The notes beneath the pieces were generated by a model. That model was not told the DNA's origin and ran no database searches. It saw only the letters and a list, made by a program, of their open reading frames with translations. Positions 33,597-33,838 of a DNA stretch of 33,838 nt are shown one piece after another. The position numbers and the translations under genes were made by a program. Within the stretch, counting starts at the first letter, position 1; the number at the start of each line of letters is the position of its first letter. Location: contig SVCK01000135.1 in the NCBI GenBank assembly GCA_015058375.1, positions 1 to 33,838 on the forward strand. Reading direction: 5' to 3'. This DNA is from Clostridium sp. GTDB lineage: Bacteria; Bacillota; Clostridia; Clostridiales; Clostridiaceae.

Positions 33597-33838
33597 ATGA
33601 AAAAAATATTAGATGGAATATATAAAGGTAGAACAGGAAAAGATAAAAAATTAGTTTTATGTTATATTACAGTGATTATTACAAGTTTTATTATATTTAC
33701 GGCTTTAAATGCTCTACCTGTATTGAAAGCTTCTATATCACAAGACTTAAGACAAACAACTGTAGGGATAAGCGATTTAATAATTACGAATGATAAAGAT
33801 AAAATATTTGAAGTTCCTAAAAATGAAAATTTAGATAT
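33597..33838 (+). CDS. ABC-transporter permease-like protein, N-terminal part (cut by window edge)
   Basis: The first 80 residues are visible: a charged start (MKKILDGIYKGRTGKDKK), one membrane helix (about 18-38, LVLCYITVIITSFIIFTAL) and the beginning of an extracytoplasmic region. This is the front end expected of FtsX/MacB-type permeases or of a HlyD-like export partner; the sequence is too short to choose firmly. The ATG follows AAAGGGG, 19 bases after the M50 gene stop, so it belongs to the same operon. It would supply export of the matured peptide. Confidence 0.55.
   Translation, partial: MKKILDGIYKGRTGKDKKLVLCYITVIITSFIIFTALNALPVLKASISQDLRQTTVGISDLIITNDKDKIFEVPKNENLD

Noticed and set aside
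1-33838. CRISPR arrays, tRNA or rRNA genes, prophage or complete insertion sequences
   Set aside because: None seen: no regular spaced repeats, no cloverleaf-like sequences recognised, and no transposase or phage genes.

Overview
The window looks like the chromosome of a spore-forming, low-GC Clostridium (cluster I, sensu stricto). The evidence is very AT-rich sequence, AGGAGG-type ribosome binding sites with frequent TTG/GTG starts, an intact set of sporulation genes (spoIIIAF-AG-AH, spoIVB, spo0A, spoIIM, ytfI-ytfJ, dacF/dacB types), and the classic Firmicute gene order yqhY(asp23)-nusB-folD-xseA-xseB-ispA-dxs-tlyA-nadK-argR-recN-spoIVB-spo0A. Species cannot be named safely from the sequence alone.

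Layout. 1-1315: end of the spoIIIA operon, which encodes the mother-cell half of the feeding-tube channel. 1320-1813: asp23 with its own promoter, a perfect palindrome and a strong terminator. 1986-11273: a tightly packed, partly overlapping housekeeping operon (nusB to recN) covering transcription antitermination, one-carbon metabolism, exonuclease VII, isoprenoid precursors, rRNA methylation, NADP synthesis, an ArgR-type repressor and DNA repair. 11386-13828: spoIVB and spo0A; spo0A has a textbook sigma-H promoter fused to a 0A box. 13953-16355: a variable pocket with an alpha/beta hydrolase, a small winged-helix protein and an unrecognised 237-residue protein. 16425-22725: nudF, spoIIM, a XerD-like recombinase, deoB, pdp and a dacF-type carboxypeptidase. 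22937-27138: scpA-scpB, converging on ytfJ-ytfI, then a second D,D-carboxypeptidase and deoC. 27187-28056: methionine aminopeptidase with an N-terminal SEC-C zinc motif. 28205-30471: a translationally coupled pair of Cys-rich flavoproteins of unknown function. 30482-31036: a non-coding, AT-rich stretch with a probable gene remnant and a strong promoter. 31037-33838 (window edge): a radical SAM/SPASM peptide maturase, a membrane protein with a PqqD-like N-terminus and an M50 HELGH protease core, and the start of an ABC-type permease.

Most notable points. (a) The right-edge cluster looks like a peptide-maturation (RiPP) system with a well-defined, palindrome-flanked promoter, but no precursor peptide is visible in the window. 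(b) The flavoprotein pair carries two Cys-rich clusters besides a PyrK-like 2Fe-2S motif and looks like an undescribed electron-transfer module. (c) Three conserved housekeeping proteins have changes at residues normally essential for activity: FolD has Gln for the cyclohydrolase Lys, the XerD-position recombinase has lost Arg-I and two His, and the ArgR-family protein lacks the Asp-Asp arginine-binding pair. These point to changed or lost partial functions. (d) Several structured regulatory sites (asp23 palindrome, double hairpin before dacF, G8 ribosome binding site) are visible. All functional statements are from reading the sequence; no database search was run.
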